DNA of 64,000 nt from Thalassoroseus pseudoceratinae (GCF_011634775.1 NZ_JAALXT010000004.1:62001-126000), one strand, 5' to 3'. Positions 9,844 through 19,643 are shown, counted from the first letter of the stretch. The notes: generated by a model not told the origin, from the sequence alone. Numbers and translations: made by a program.

Positions 9844-12800
9844 TTACCGACCGACACCTCGACTGGACCCCGCCTTGCGAATTGGTTGTGCGTGGAATTT
9901 AAAGTGGGTTTCGCCAATCGCCTCCACCAATTCGGCTTTCAACTCCGAAGTGCAACCGACACGGAACGAATCCGGCGTTTGCAGAACGTAACGCAATCGC
10001 TGGCCGGGATTGGCATCGTCGGGCATCTCCGCAAGCAGCACCACTTCCGAAGTCCCCGGATGCCGACTGATCACGTCCCGCACGCGGATCATGTCCTGTT
10101 CGTCGTGCAATCCGTGCTGGAATTTCACGGCCAATTTGTCGGTGAATGTTTTCTCGACTTCCTCCATCGTCAGCATTTGATCGACGATGACATTCGGTTC
10201 TCGGCTGCGTTGATCGACGCGACCTTTGACGAAGCGGATCGCATCGGTCTCGACGAGATGCCCCATGCGAGCAAATTCTTCCGGCCACATAATGCACCGC
10301 ACGACTCCGCCGGCATCCTCGAAATCGAAGTTCACATACCGTTGGTTCCCATTTCGGCTGGGCTTCTTCGTTTGTGCTTTTTTGATGGCTGACACCATCC
10401 CCGCCAACAACACTTCCGCTTTCTCTGGCAGTTCTTTGAGTTCGGCCGCCGTGTGCGTCGAAAACCGACTCAGCCTGTCGGCGTGTTCGGTCAACGGATG
10501 TGATGTCAGATAGAACCCGAGAACCTCTCGTTCGTACGCAAGTTTCTGACTGTTTGTCCAATCGGCAGCGTCGGGAAGGCTAATCTCGGTTTCCTCGGCT
10601 TCATCGTCATCCCCACCAAACAAGCTTTTCTGGCCACGCGCTTGGTCTCGTTGCTTCGCCGAGGCCGCTTGCACAGCCCGATCGACCGCTTGCAAGTGTT
10701 GCTCACGATTCGGTCCGAAACTGTCCAGGGCACCGGCTTTGATCAAAATTTCCAAAGCCGATTTGGTAAGAACTTTCGGATCGACCCGTTCCGTCAAATC
10801 GTAAATGTTCAGAAACGGACCGTTCGCCTCGCGTTCGGCCACCAACTGCTGCACCGCCGCGTCACCGACCCCTTTGATCGCTCCGAGACCAAAGCCAATT
10901 TTGTCATCGACGACAGCAAATTCCACGTCCGACGTATTCACATCCGGCGGGAGTACTTCGATCTTCATCCGCCGGCAATCATCGGTTTGCTCGGAGATGC
11001 GGTTGGAATCTTCCATGCCACACGAAAGAAGTGCCGCCATGAATTCCGCCGGATAGTGAGCCTTCAAATACGCGGTTTGATAGGCCACGGCACCGTAAGC
11101 CGTACTGTGCGATTTGTTGAACCCGTAACCGGCGAACTTTTCGATGAGTTCAAACAACTCGATCGCGGTGGCTTCGGGAATTCCATTTTCGCGAGCACCT
11201 TGGACGTATTGCTCGCGGAAGTCGGCGATGATTTTCAGTTTCTTCTTACTGATCGCCTTAATACACCGATAGGAAGCCGGAAGTTCGATGTTCCCCACAC
11301 GGTTGAGAATCCGCATGACTTGCTCTTGATAGACCATCACTCCGTTGGTCTCGGCAAGCACTTCATCCACGACCGGGTGGATCTTTCGGGGCTCCTGTCG
11401 ACCATGCTTCACGTTGACATATTCCATGACCATCCCGCCCTCGAGCGGGCCAGGTCGGTACAACGCACTGGTGGCGATGATGTCTTCGAAGCGGTCGGGC
11501 TTCATCTTCGTGAGCAAATCCCGCATCCCGCCGGATTCCAACTGGAAGATGCCTTTCGTTTCACCCCGTTGGAGTAGGGCAAACGTCTTCGGATCGTCCA
11601 ATGGAAGTTCAAGCGGATCGATCTTCTTGCCGCGATACCGTTCGACGTTTTTGACGGCTTTGTCGAGGATCGTCAGGTTCCGCAGACCGAGAAAGTCCAT
11701 CTTGAGCAGACCGACCATCTCGACGGTCGGCCCGTCCCACTGCGTGATGATGTCTTCTTTGCCGGTAATGCGTTGCAGCGGAATAAAGTTGGAAATGGGG
11801 TCATCCGCGACCACCACACCCGCCGCGTGTGTCCCGGCACTTCGGGCCAAGCCTTCCAATCGATACGCAATGTCGATGAGTTCCGTCACCTGCGGATCGC
11901 TGTTGTAAGCGTCTTGCAAGTCTTGCGACTCTTCGACGGCAGTTTTAAGCTTGATGTTCAGCGTGTCGGGCACCATCTTGGCAATTTCGTTGACCCGAGG
12001 CAGCGGCACACCAAGCGCACGCCCCACGTCCCGCACAACCATCTTCGCTTTCAGCGTACCGAACGTGCCGATCTGGGCGACGTTTTCGATACCGTATTTC
12101 TCTTTGGTGTAGTCGATCACAAGTTGTCGTCGATCCCGACAGAAGTCGATATCGATATCCGGCGGTTCGCTCCGGGATGGATCGAGAAACCGCTCGAACA
12201 GCAGGTCGTACTTCAGCGGACACACGTGCGAGAAACCGAGCACATAGGCCACGATCGCACCGCACGCCGAACCCCGCGCCTGACAAGGGATACCCTGTTC
12301 GACGGCAAAGCGGGCAAAGTCCCACACGATCAAGAAATAACTCGAGTACCCCATCTGATCGATGACGCCGAGTTCGTAGTCCAGCCGCTCCCGGTGGGCC
12401 TCCGTAATGCCGTCCTCACCGTAACGCCAGAGCATTCCTTCTTCGCAAAGTTCGCGGAGGTACTGCTTATCGGTTTTTTGCTCTGGCGGACGGAAAACAG
12501 GGTAGTGCTTCTCGGTGAGATCGAGTTGCAAATCGATCCGGTCGGCAATCTCCTGTGACCGAGCGACGGCGTCTTCCAGTCCCCCGAATGCCTCGTACAT
12601 TTGTTCGGGAGAACGCACGAAGAATTGATCGTTGTCCATCCGCATCCGTTTGGCATCGCTGCGGACGGCACGCGTGTTGACGCAAAGCAAAATATCGTGA
12701 GCTTTGGCGTCGTCTTGGCAGAGATAGTGCGAATCATTCGTCGCGACCAACGGGATCCCGACCTGTTGCGCGAGATCGACCGTGCCGTCTTGGCAAAGCT

Positions 12801-13359
12801 TTTGAATCTCCAAGCCGGCATTCTGAATTTCGAGGTAAAACCGATCGCCGAAGACTTTGTCGAACCAATGGATCAGGTTCTTCGCCTTGTCCTTTTCCTC
12901 CGCCAAAATGTAACGAGACAGTTCGCTCGATGCGCACCCCGAGAGACAAATCACTCCCTCGTTGTGGGCTTCCAGCAATTCCTTGTCGATTCGAGGTTTG
13001 TAGTAGAACCCCTCCGTGTAGGCGATAGACGCCATCCGAATGAGGTTCCGAAAACCCGTCTTGTTCATCGCCAATAGCGTCAGGTGATGACTGGCTTCCT
13101 TCATTCGCGATGCGCTACGGTCCGTCCGATGCCCGGGAGCCACATACGCTTCATAACCGACAATCGGATTGACATCGTTCGCTCGACACGTCGTGTAGAA
13201 TTCCATCGCCCCGTACAAATTCCCGTGATCGGTAATTGCACAGGCATTCATCCCCATGTCTTTGGTGGCTTGGACCAAGTCGGGAATTTTGTTCGCACCG
13301 TCGAGCAAGCTGTAGTGCGTATGACAGTGAAGATGGGCAAACGGGCGATTTTCAGACAT
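9844..13359 (-). CDS. dnaE: DNA polymerase III alpha subunit
   Basis: The replicative polymerase subunit, 1171 residues, DnaE1 type. An N-terminal PHP domain opens with HLHCHTHYSLLDGANKI and has SHHLTLLA; its metal ligands look intact. The catalytic aspartates lie in PDIDIDFCRDRR near residues 400-404 and KMDFLGLRNLTILD near 555, spaced as in E. coli. Helix-hairpin-helix residues (IKGVGDAAV) and an OB-fold (VLLAGMVSAIKKAQTKK) follow. No DnaQ-type exonuclease is fused, so proofreading would come from the PHP domain or a separate subunit. The ATG at 13359 with AGGGATATTG upstream is preferred to the TTG just before it. Confidence 0.97.
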   Translation of the reverse strand: MSENRPFAHLHCHTHYSLLDGANKIPDLVQATKDMGMNACAITDHGNLYGAMEFYTTCRANDVNPIVGYEAYVAPGHRTDRSASRMKEASHHLTLLAMNKTGFRNLIRMASIAYTEGFYYKPRIDKELLEAHNEGVICLSGCASSELSRYILAEEKDKAKNLIHWFDKVFGDRFYLEIQNAGLEIQKLCQDGTVDLAQQVGIPLVATNDSHYLCQDDAKAHDILLCVNTRAVRSDAKRMRMDNDQFFVRSPEQMYEAFGGLEDAVARSQEIADRIDLQLDLTEKHYPVFRPPEQKTDKQYLRELCEEGMLWRYGEDGITEAHRERLDYELGVIDQMGYSSYFLIVWDFARFAVEQGIPCQARGSACGAIVAYVLGFSHVCPLKYDLLFERFLDPSRSEPPDIDIDFCRDRRQLVIDYTKEKYGIENVAQIGTFGTLKAKMVVRDVGRALGVPLPRVNEIAKMVPDTLNIKLKTAVEESQDLQDAYNSDPQVTELIDIAYRLEGLARSAGTHAAGVVVADDPISNFIPLQRITGKEDIITQWDGPTVEMVGLLKMDFLGLRNLTILDKAVKNVERYRGKKIDPLELPLDDPKTFALLQRGETKGIFQLESGGMRDLLTKMKPDRFEDIIATSALYRPGPLEGGMVMEYVNVKHGRQEPRKIHPVVDEVLAETNGVMVYQEQVMRILNRVGNIELPASYRCIKAISKKKLKIIADFREQYVQGARENGIPEATAIELFELIEKFAGYGFNKSHSTAYGAVAYQTAYLKAHYPAEFMAALLSCGMEDSNRISEQTDDCRRMKIEVLPPDVNTSDVEFAVVDDKIGFGLGAIKGVGDAAVQQLVAEREANGPFLNIYDLTERVDPKVLTKSALEILIKAGALDSFGPNREQHLQAVDRAVQAASAKQRDQARGQKSLFGGDDDEAEETEISLPDAADWTNSQKLAYEREVLGFYLTSHPLTEHADRLSRFSTHTAAELKELPEKAEVLLAGMVSAIKKAQTKKPSRNGNQRYVNFDFEDAGGVVRCIMWPEEFARMGHLVETDAIRFVKGRVDQRSREPNVIVDQMLTMEEVEKTFTDKLAVKFQHGLHDEQDMIRVRDVISRHPGTSEVVLLAEMPDDANPGQRLRYVLQTPDSFRVGCTSELKAELVEAIGETHFKFHAQPIRKAGSSRGVGR

Positions 13360-13619
13360 CAATATCCCTGGGTCTGAGTGAAGCGAATCACCTGTATTCT
13401 ACCAATCGGCAGACTCGGTCGGAATGTCGAATCCGTCCCCTTCTCAGGGATCGAAAACCGCCGATTGGAAAACATTCTGAAAATTTGTATTTTTCGAGAA
13501 TTCTCGGGAATAATCTTTTCGCTTGGGACTCTTACCTGTGCACTGGCCCTTTGATTGGAGCCAGCATAGCCATGTCGGCTGTGCGGAAAATCTGTGGAAT
13601 TCTCTTGAGGGAACTCGCA

Positions 13620-13838
13620 ATGAAGAAGTTTGCTGCTTGGATGATGATGCTCGCACTGACCGTTTTCTCCGTCGGCTGCGGTGGCGGCGAAGAGCCAGCT
13701 GAAACTCCTGCCGAAACTCCAGCTGCTGAAGGTGAAGAAACCCCAGCTGCTGAAGGTGAAGAAACTCCAGCCGCTGAAGGCGAAGAAACCCCAGCCGCTG
13801 AAGAAACCCCAGCCGCTGAAGAAGCTCCAGAAGAGTAA
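13620..13838 (+). CDS. Small Glu/Ala/Pro-repeat lipoprotein
   Basis: A 72-residue precursor: MKKFAAWMMMLALTVFSVGC ends in a lipobox Cys, then GGGEEPAETPAETPAAEGEETPAAEG continues as an acidic low-complexity tail. The tail is encoded by an imperfect tandem repeat (about 13715-13830). The ribosome site TGAGGGAACTCGCA and the terminator at 13874 define a monocistronic unit. The mature part is essentially only the repeat, so it is likely a lipid-anchored unstructured surface peptide; no enzymatic role can be assigned. Longer open frames through this sequence on other frames and strands are produced by the repeat. Confidence 0.8.
   Translation: MKKFAAWMMMLALTVFSVGCGGGEEPAETPAETPAAEGEETPAAEGEETPAAEGEETPAAEETPAAEEAPEE
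13715..13830 (+). repeat. Coding tandem repeat, 24-bp units shifting to 15-bp units
   Basis: Three near-identical 24-base units encoding PAAEGEET are followed by two 15-base units encoding PAAEE(T/A). Third-position changes (GGT/GGC, CCC/ACT) show drift between copies. This is a slippage-prone array inside the lipoprotein at 13620-13838. Confidence 0.8.
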
Positions 13839-13873
13839 TGACCAATCAACCTTGATTGGCACCAAGAACATCG

Positions 13874-13916
13874 AAAACGCCGCCGGGAGTTCACCTCTCG
13901 TGCGGCGTTTTCTTAT
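13874..13916 (+). terminator. Rho-independent terminator of the repeat lipoprotein gene
   Basis: A 10-bp stem AAAACGCCGC / GCGGCGTTTT (13874-13883 with 13902-13911) with an inner GGGAG/CTCTC pairing is followed by TCTTATT. It lies 36 bp behind the lipoprotein stop. The flanking A and T runs allow action on both strands. Confidence 0.85.
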
Positions 13917-13939
13917 TGACGAATACAGAGTGAAGCCTC

Positions 13940-16900
13940 CTATTTACCGGCGATGAACTTCGCTTGCGCTTTGGAATCGGTTGCCGGTTGTAATTCCAAA
14001 CGTACTGGCTTTTTGCGATGCTCGGTCAGTACGGCGACGGTGAGCCAATGACGACCGGTCTTCAACGGCACGGTCATCGATTCGGCGGGTTCCAAAGGTT
14101 TTGAATCGAGCCAAATTCGTAGACCGTTTGGTGAGTTCAATCGCAAGACGACTTCACCTTCAGTAGTGACGTCCAGCTCCGTCCGGGCGAATGCGACGAC
14201 CGGTTCACCGGAACGTGGGCCGCGAAGCTGGTTCATCACCGGCAGATCCGCAATCGGCAAGTCGCCATTCACGCGGCTGTAGACCGGCTTCCACGCAAAT
14301 GCGTCTGGGTTGTTGGCGGCGGCATCGTAGCTGGTGCGGCGGAGTTGATGTTTCGCCTCGGTCGTCGCTTGCATGACTTCCCATCGTCGAGCCACGGGAG
14401 TTTGTGAAACACTACTGCTCCCCGCTTTCCCAAGCCCTGAGAGAAACGCGATTAGATCGACAAACTCAGTCTGAGTCAGTTTCTCCGTCAAACCAGCCGG
14501 CATCAACGACTTGCCGACTTTCTGCTGGAGAATCGAAGCCAGCGGAATGGAAATGAGCTGGTCCTTCGCATCTCGCAACAGCAATTCCGTGTCCGTTTGT
14601 CGAACTTTAACCCCCGTCAGGATTTGACCTTCATCCGTCGCCACGACGAGCGAGTGATAGTTTTCTTTGATCTTCTTGTTTGGATCGAGCAGCGATTCCA
14701 CGATGTAATCCGGTTGTGCGCTGCCACCGAGACTGATCAAATCCGGTCCGACTTTCCCGCCCGCACCGGCGATCGCGTGGCATGTCATGCACGCCAAACT
14801 CTCCCGACGGAACACCGTTTCCCCCCGGGTCGCATCACCGGCATCGGTTACACGTGTCAAAAGTGTCTGCATTTCATCCGCCGAAAGTTGCTTCGGACCG
14901 CTGGTAATGCCACCCGCTTTTGCCAACTGTTCGGTCAACTTCGCATGAGGCGTGGCTGTGGAATCAATGGTTCGCAGCCCGATGCGTGCGACATCGGCCG
15001 GTAACTTGTGTTGGTCGAGAGCCGCCGTCAACGCTGCGGGACCGTTCTTTCGTTCAAGGAAAGCCACAAACAATGCAGCGGTTGCTTCCGGTGTCGGAGC
15101 AGATTGCAACAACCCGACGGCTGCGGTCGCCGCTTTCTGCGGTGCGGTTTTTGTCAGAGCAATCACCCCTTGGCGACGCACCGGCCAAGACCGATCGGAT
15201 TGCACGAGTTTCATCAGAACGTCGTTTGCATTCCCGAGAGCCGTCAGTGCGGACAAACTCGCGGTGCGCAACTCGGCGTCGGTATCATCCGCCAATGCTA
15301 ACAGACGTAGCTCATCCCGAGCTGACGACAGCTTCCATGCAGCCACACAATTGACGATGGCCAATTTTGTCTTTGCATCCGAGTCGTTCAACCATTTCAC
15401 GGCCGCCGAGAGATCACCCGACGGTTTGACCTTTCGCTCCCGTGCCGCCCGCGCCAACAACGTTAAAAGTTCCTGACGACGTGTTTCGGTCGTCGATTCC
15501 TCACGAACGGCATCCCAAACGACATTCAAATCGTTTGGTTGCCCAAGTTCTGCAAGCACGTTCAACACCGTCTCCCGTTGGGCGTCTGAAACATCGCCTT
15601 GGTTCAGCAATTTCGTCAGAGACGACACCGCCGCCGGGTTCCGAATCGCACGCAATGCGAAGGCCAAATCATCGGCCTTCCCGTCGAAGTTAAACTCGCC
15701 CGCTTGAAGTTTCGGGAGCCAACCGTCGGCAGTCTCACGGCACGTCAGCCAGAGGGCATAGTCGAGCCATTGGTCCATCGAATTGGAACGAGCCGCAAGT
15801 GCCGACTGCACCGCCTGCGTTTGGTCCGACCATTTCGCGAATGCCCGCGCGGCTTCCAGTCGAACGTGTGAATCGGTATCGCTCGCCAGCTTCGCGAGAT
15901 GCTGCGGGATCTGTTGATCGAGTTCAATCCAATCGCCTGCAATCCGAGCCGCCGCCGCTCGCACGCCAGATGTTTTTGCTTGCATCAGAGAGACAAGTAG
16001 CGGCACATCAATCACACCGCACGTTTGCCCGGTCCAGATCGCTTCTAGCCGATGCCGATCATATTCCGGATTAGACGCATCGAGATTAGAAACGAAGGCT
16101 TTCAGGTTGGACGTGATATCGACCTGTCGTTCCCGCAACGCTAACTTCGCGTGTCGGCGATGCCACGGTTGATCGGACTTCAAAAAACTCAGCACATCAT
16201 CGACCGAGAGTTTTGCAAAGTCCGGCCGTTCGGTGGTGGGGCGTCCCTTGTACGTGATTCGCCAAATTCGACCGTGGGTTTGATCGCGACGCGAATCACG
16301 GAAATCGACTTCGCCGTGCTGAATGATGGGGTTATACCAGTCGGCAATGTAAATCGCTCCATCCGGCCCAAGCCGTACGTCGACCGGTCGGAAGGCAGTA
16401 TGCGAACTGCGAATGAGATCGGGCATCTGCTGCGACGCGAAACCCGAGCCATCGTTACTAACTTTAAATCGGCACACACGATGACCACGGAAGTCGTGCG
16501 TAATTAAGTCGCCCTGCCAATCGTCCGGTAGATGCGAACCGCCGACGACCTCCAAACCACAGTATTTCGGACTTCCCGGATTGAGCCCCGGAAGAATTCG
16601 TGGCACACCGACGGCCGTCGCATATGCCGCTCCCGGAACCACGTAATTGATGCCCTGACCACCGGCCCCATCAGTCACGAAAGAGTTCCCCAGCGAATCA
16701 AACTCATGCCCCCAGGCGTTGATCCAACCCCGAGCGAAGACGTCGAGTTCCATCGTCTCCGGACGAAACTTCCAAATACCGCCGCCGTTCAAGCGTTTCA
16801 CACCGTATGGGGTTTCGATGTGGCTGTGAATGTAGATCGACTGATTGACATACAAGCAACCATCCGGCCCCCAGCGGAATGTGTGCAGAATATGGTGCGT

Positions 16901-17377
16901 GTCCTCAGTGCCAAAGCCGGACAAAACCACTCGCCGATCATCCGCCTTTCCATCGCCATCGGTGTCTCGAAGATGCAGAAGCTCGGTGCTGTTGGCCACA
17001 AATGCACCACCGTGACCGGGAGCCACGCCGGTCGGAATCAGCAAACCGTCGGCGAACACCGTGGTTTTGTCGCTCACGCCGTCGCCATCGGCATCTTCAA
17101 GAATCAGAATCTTGTCATTGGCTTCTTGGCCCGGTTTGATGTGCGGATAGACTTCCGATGTCGCAAGCCACAACCGTCCGCGATCGTCGAAATTCATCTG
17201 GATCGGTTTCGCGATGGCGGGATCGGCGGCGAAGAGGTTCACTTCGAACCCCTCCGGTAGCACGAACGATTTCCGTTCAATTTCCGGATCGGTCGGGGGA
17301 ATGACTTTCAAATCCCGCTGACCCCAAACAGCTGCGGAGGGCAAACAGCACAGAAGCGCAAAAATCATGTAACGCAT
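13940..17377 (-). CDS. PVC-type beta-propeller, HEAT-repeat and c-type cytochrome protein
   Basis: A 1145-residue exported protein of a family expanded in planctomycetes and verrucomicrobia. A signal peptide (MRYMIFALLCCLPSAAVWG) leads into a membrane-bound-dehydrogenase-type beta-propeller (about 25-370: LPEGFEVNLFAADP, DADGDGVSDKTTVFADGL, GPDGAIYIADWYNP), then HEAT-like repeats (about 390-810), then a cytochrome c domain with a single CxxCH (CMTCH, about residue 862) and a C-terminal beta domain. The proposed role in the literature is periplasmic carbohydrate or alcohol oxidation; its substrate here is unknown. The ATG at 17377 is chosen because an upstream in-frame extension would run through the palindromes at 17398-17462. 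Confidence 0.92.
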   Translation of the reverse strand: MRYMIFALLCCLPSAAVWGQRDLKVIPPTDPEIERKSFVLPEGFEVNLFAADPAIAKPIQMNFDDRGRLWLATSEVYPHIKPGQEANDKILILEDADGDGVSDKTTVFADGLLIPTGVAPGHGGAFVANSTELLHLRDTDGDGKADDRRVVLSGFGTEDTHHILHTFRWGPDGCLYVNQSIYIHSHIETPYGVKRLNGGGIWKFRPETMELDVFARGWINAWGHEFDSLGNSFVTDGAGGQGINYVVPGAAYATAVGVPRILPGLNPGSPKYCGLEVVGGSHLPDDWQGDLITHDFRGHRVCRFKVSNDGSGFASQQMPDLIRSSHTAFRPVDVRLGPDGAIYIADWYNPIIQHGEVDFRDSRRDQTHGRIWRITYKGRPTTERPDFAKLSVDDVLSFLKSDQPWHRRHAKLALRERQVDITSNLKAFVSNLDASNPEYDRHRLEAIWTGQTCGVIDVPLLVSLMQAKTSGVRAAAARIAGDWIELDQQIPQHLAKLASDTDSHVRLEAARAFAKWSDQTQAVQSALAARSNSMDQWLDYALWLTCRETADGWLPKLQAGEFNFDGKADDLAFALRAIRNPAAVSSLTKLLNQGDVSDAQRETVLNVLAELGQPNDLNVVWDAVREESTTETRRQELLTLLARAARERKVKPSGDLSAAVKWLNDSDAKTKLAIVNCVAAWKLSSARDELRLLALADDTDAELRTASLSALTALGNANDVLMKLVQSDRSWPVRRQGVIALTKTAPQKAATAAVGLLQSAPTPEATAALFVAFLERKNGPAALTAALDQHKLPADVARIGLRTIDSTATPHAKLTEQLAKAGGITSGPKQLSADEMQTLLTRVTDAGDATRGETVFRRESLACMTCHAIAGAGGKVGPDLISLGGSAQPDYIVESLLDPNKKIKENYHSLVVATDEGQILTGVKVRQTDTELLLRDAKDQLISIPLASILQQKVGKSLMPAGLTEKLTQTEFVDLIAFLSGLGKAGSSSVSQTPVARRWEVMQATTEAKHQLRRTSYDAAANNPDAFAWKPVYSRVNGDLPIADLPVMNQLRGPRSGEPVVAFARTELDVTTEGEVVLRLNSPNGLRIWLDSKPLEPAESMTVPLKTGRHWLTVAVLTEHRKKPVRLELQPATDSKAQAKFIAGK

Positions 17378-17397
17378 TGGGAGGGCAGTCCTGTCGA

Positions 17398-17462
17398 TCA
17401 GGCAATGCCTGACATATGGCATGGGGAACAAATTGCAATATCGCTTCTCAGGCACGGCCTGA
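17398..17462. repeat. Pair of TCAGG-N5-CCTGA palindromes
   Basis: Two 15-bp palindromes, TCAGGCAATGCCTGA at 17398-17412 and TCAGGCACGGCCTGA at 17448-17462, lie 35 bp apart between the HAD hydrolase stop (17464) and the start of the cytochrome-like gene (17377). A third copy is at 4399-4415. They resemble REP-like intergenic elements; a role in transcript ends is possible, since the second copy directly abuts the stop codon of the upstream gene. Confidence 0.65.
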
Positions 17463-17463
17463 A

Positions 17464-18159
17464 CTACGAATGATGACCTATCGTGCCTTCCGGAAGCAAT
17501 TCCGTCAAACGTCGCAGGTGATCTGGTATCGGACTGGAAGCATTTCGATCAATCAGCTTCGCTTGGAATCCTGCTTCGCGTGCAGGCACCACGTCTGTTT
17601 CCCAGGTGTCGCCGACCATCAAGATGTCTGCAGGAGCCACGCCGCACGCGTTCGCCAACTCCCTGTAAAATTGGGAACTGGGTTTCTTCCACCCAATGAT
17701 CGAAGACACCACCCGCACGGAAATCGGCTGTAATGCCGGAATTTGCTCGCACAGCGTGAGCAGTCGATGATCGAAGTTGGAAGCAACGGCCAGCTTCACA
17801 CCCCGATCAGCCAAGGCTTCAAGAGTCGGGGCGACATCATCGTAAACCCGCCAACACTGCGGTTCCGCAAACGCATCGTACAAATCGCGGTAGCAGTCGA
17901 TAGAGGAATGAATATCGTCGAGCACCTCCCGCATCACGCGTTGCCAATAGGCAAACTCGCGATCCTCGTCGGTCTGCAATTCATCATCGGTCGACGGCTG
18001 AGAAAACGCACGCGCGAAGCGTTTCTGAACATCCGCGAGAGAATATCTCGATCCGAAACGTCGCCCGATTTGCCAGTAAATCTCGGCAACCGAAGGCGTA
18101 GGCGTAATCAACGTGCCGACCGCATCGAAGGCGATCCAGGATGGAAGTTCTTGATTCAT
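17464..18159 (-). CDS. HAD-superfamily hydrolase
   Basis: A 231-residue Rossmannoid hydrolase. Motif I is FDAVGTLITP, motif II VASNFD, motif III lysine in GWKKPSSQFY and motif IV MVGDTWETDV. The nucleophile Asp is kept, but the second Asp of the usual D-x-D phosphatase motif is Val, a pattern closer to haloacid dehalogenases (D-x-Y-G-T) than to phosphatases, so the reaction is open. A cap domain of about 80 residues (YWQIGRRFG to DDIHSSIDCY) is present. Its ATG overlaps the TGA of the upstream protoporphyrinogen oxidase gene (ATGA at 18156-18159), so translation is coupled within the heme operon. Confidence 0.88.
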   Translation of the reverse strand: MNQELPSWIAFDAVGTLITPTPSVAEIYWQIGRRFGSRYSLADVQKRFARAFSQPSTDDELQTDEDREFAYWQRVMREVLDDIHSSIDCYRDLYDAFAEPQCWRVYDDVAPTLEALADRGVKLAVASNFDHRLLTLCEQIPALQPISVRVVSSIIGWKKPSSQFYRELANACGVAPADILMVGDTWETDVVPAREAGFQAKLIDRNASSPIPDHLRRLTELLPEGTIGHHS

Positions 18160-19640
18160 ACCGAATTGTAGTCGCGACGAGCGACATCGGCACGGGGTGG
18201 AACGATTGTTTTCCAGATCGTCTCGGCAGAGGTCTCACCTCGATGAATCACGTCCGGCACTCCAACCCCGTGAAACGCATTGCCGGCCAGAGCCAGTCCA
18301 CGATGGTTACGGACACGGTCTTCGATGTGGCGAACCCGCTCGAGATGCCCCAAATGATATTGCGGCATCGCTCGATTCCAACGGGCGACGTGCACGAAAT
18401 CCGGTTCGCCACAGACACCGAAAATCTCGGCCAACTCCTGTTGAACAACGTCGGTGATTTCCTCATCGGTCGCGTCAAGTTCCTCGGGTTGCATCGCGCC
18501 GCCGACAAAAGTCCGCAACTGAATACACCCATCGGGAGCGCGACCGGGAAACTTACGGCTGGTCATGGACACCGCCAGTATCCGTCGCTTCTCGATAGCT
18601 GGTACAACCATCCCGAACGCATCCATCGGGTGCTGAATATCCGCCAGCCGATGTCCGCTGACGACAATCGCCGTGGAAGCGTATTCAATTTCGCTCAACA
18701 ACCCCGCTAACTCCGAATCGGTGTCGTCCAGCAAGCCCGCCGCTCGCCACGCTGGCAATGCCATGACGACGGCATCAAATTCCACATCGTCCGCATCCGA
18801 AAACCCCAAGATCCATCGGGAATCTTCTCGCTGTCTCACACTCGTGACAGGTTTCCCCAACTGGCAATCGGCCAACTCCTGTACACGCTCGGCCAACGCA
18901 TTGACCAGAACCGAAATCCCCTCATCCGGCGTCGCGAACAGACCGTAACGGGCCCCGCTGGAACGTTCCGTTGGTTGGTTTCGCTGTTGTTTCCGGCTTG
19001 CGAGAATCAAACTCCGATGGTCGCGTTCCATGTCCAGAAACCGCGACAGCGTTGCTCGCAGACTGAGTTTCTCCGGGTCGGATGTGTAAATCCCACCGAC
19101 CAACGGTTGCACAAGTCGCTCCAACGCTTCGTTTCCGAATCGACGACGCACGAAATCGGCGAGGCTTTCATCATCATCGCCCCCTTCGCTTGACCGACGA
19201 CGGGGCACGATGGTCTCCAAACCCATGCGAATTTTCCCAGTCCAGGAAAACAAAGGGCTCCGAAGCACCGGCCATACTTTGGCAGGCGTCATTAACATGA
19301 ACCCGTCTGGCACTGGCACCGGGCGGCCGCGATGTAACACCAACGACCGCCGATAAGTTTCGTCCGTAGAGATCAGTCGGTCGGCAATCCCCAACCGCTT
19401 GCAGAGATCAACCGCCCATGGCTTGTTCGTGATGAACGAATCCGCGCCGGTTTCAACACGGTACCCGCCGATGTTCACGGTTCCCAAGACTCCGCCGAAC
19501 CGATCGTTGGCGTCGAAGAGCGTGATTTCACAGGGCGTGTCATGTTCTTGACGCAGTTCACCAAGTCGGTTCGCCGCCGCCAAACCACTGAAACCGCCTC
19601 CAATCACGGCAATTCGTCGCGGTCGCTCGTTGCCACTCAC
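18156..19640 (-). CDS. hemY: Protoporphyrinogen/coproporphyrinogen oxidase (HemY-type flavoprotein)
   Basis: An FAD enzyme of 494 residues that oxidises protoporphyrinogen IX or coproporphyrinogen III, the last or next-to-last oxidation of heme synthesis. The dinucleotide-binding motif is IGGGFSGLAAANRL at about 12-25, followed by GGVLGTVNIGGYRVETGADSF; the C-terminal FAD motif ends with LALAGNAFHGVGVPDVIHRGE. It starts at a GTG (19638-19640), three bases after the hemE stop, and overlaps the HAD gene by four bases. Whether the substrate is copro- or protoporphyrinogen depends on whether the genome has HemQ, which is not in this window. Confidence 0.93.
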   Translation of the reverse strand: MSGNERPRRIAVIGGGFSGLAAANRLGELRQEHDTPCEITLFDANDRFGGVLGTVNIGGYRVETGADSFITNKPWAVDLCKRLGIADRLISTDETYRRSLVLHRGRPVPVPDGFMLMTPAKVWPVLRSPLFSWTGKIRMGLETIVPRRRSSEGGDDDESLADFVRRRFGNEALERLVQPLVGGIYTSDPEKLSLRATLSRFLDMERDHRSLILASRKQQRNQPTERSSGARYGLFATPDEGISVLVNALAERVQELADCQLGKPVTSVRQREDSRWILGFSDADDVEFDAVVMALPAWRAAGLLDDTDSELAGLLSEIEYASTAIVVSGHRLADIQHPMDAFGMVVPAIEKRRILAVSMTSRKFPGRAPDGCIQLRTFVGGAMQPEELDATDEEITDVVQQELAEIFGVCGEPDFVHVARWNRAMPQYHLGHLERVRHIEDRVRNHRGLALAGNAFHGVGVPDVIHRGETSAETIWKTIVPPRADVARRDYNSV

Positions 19641-19643
19641 CGC

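Noticed and set aside
13359-13871. 170-codon minus-strand frame (WGFFSGWGFF...) through the lipoprotein repeat
   Set aside because: Antisense reading of the PAAEGEET repeat; low complexity and no start context.
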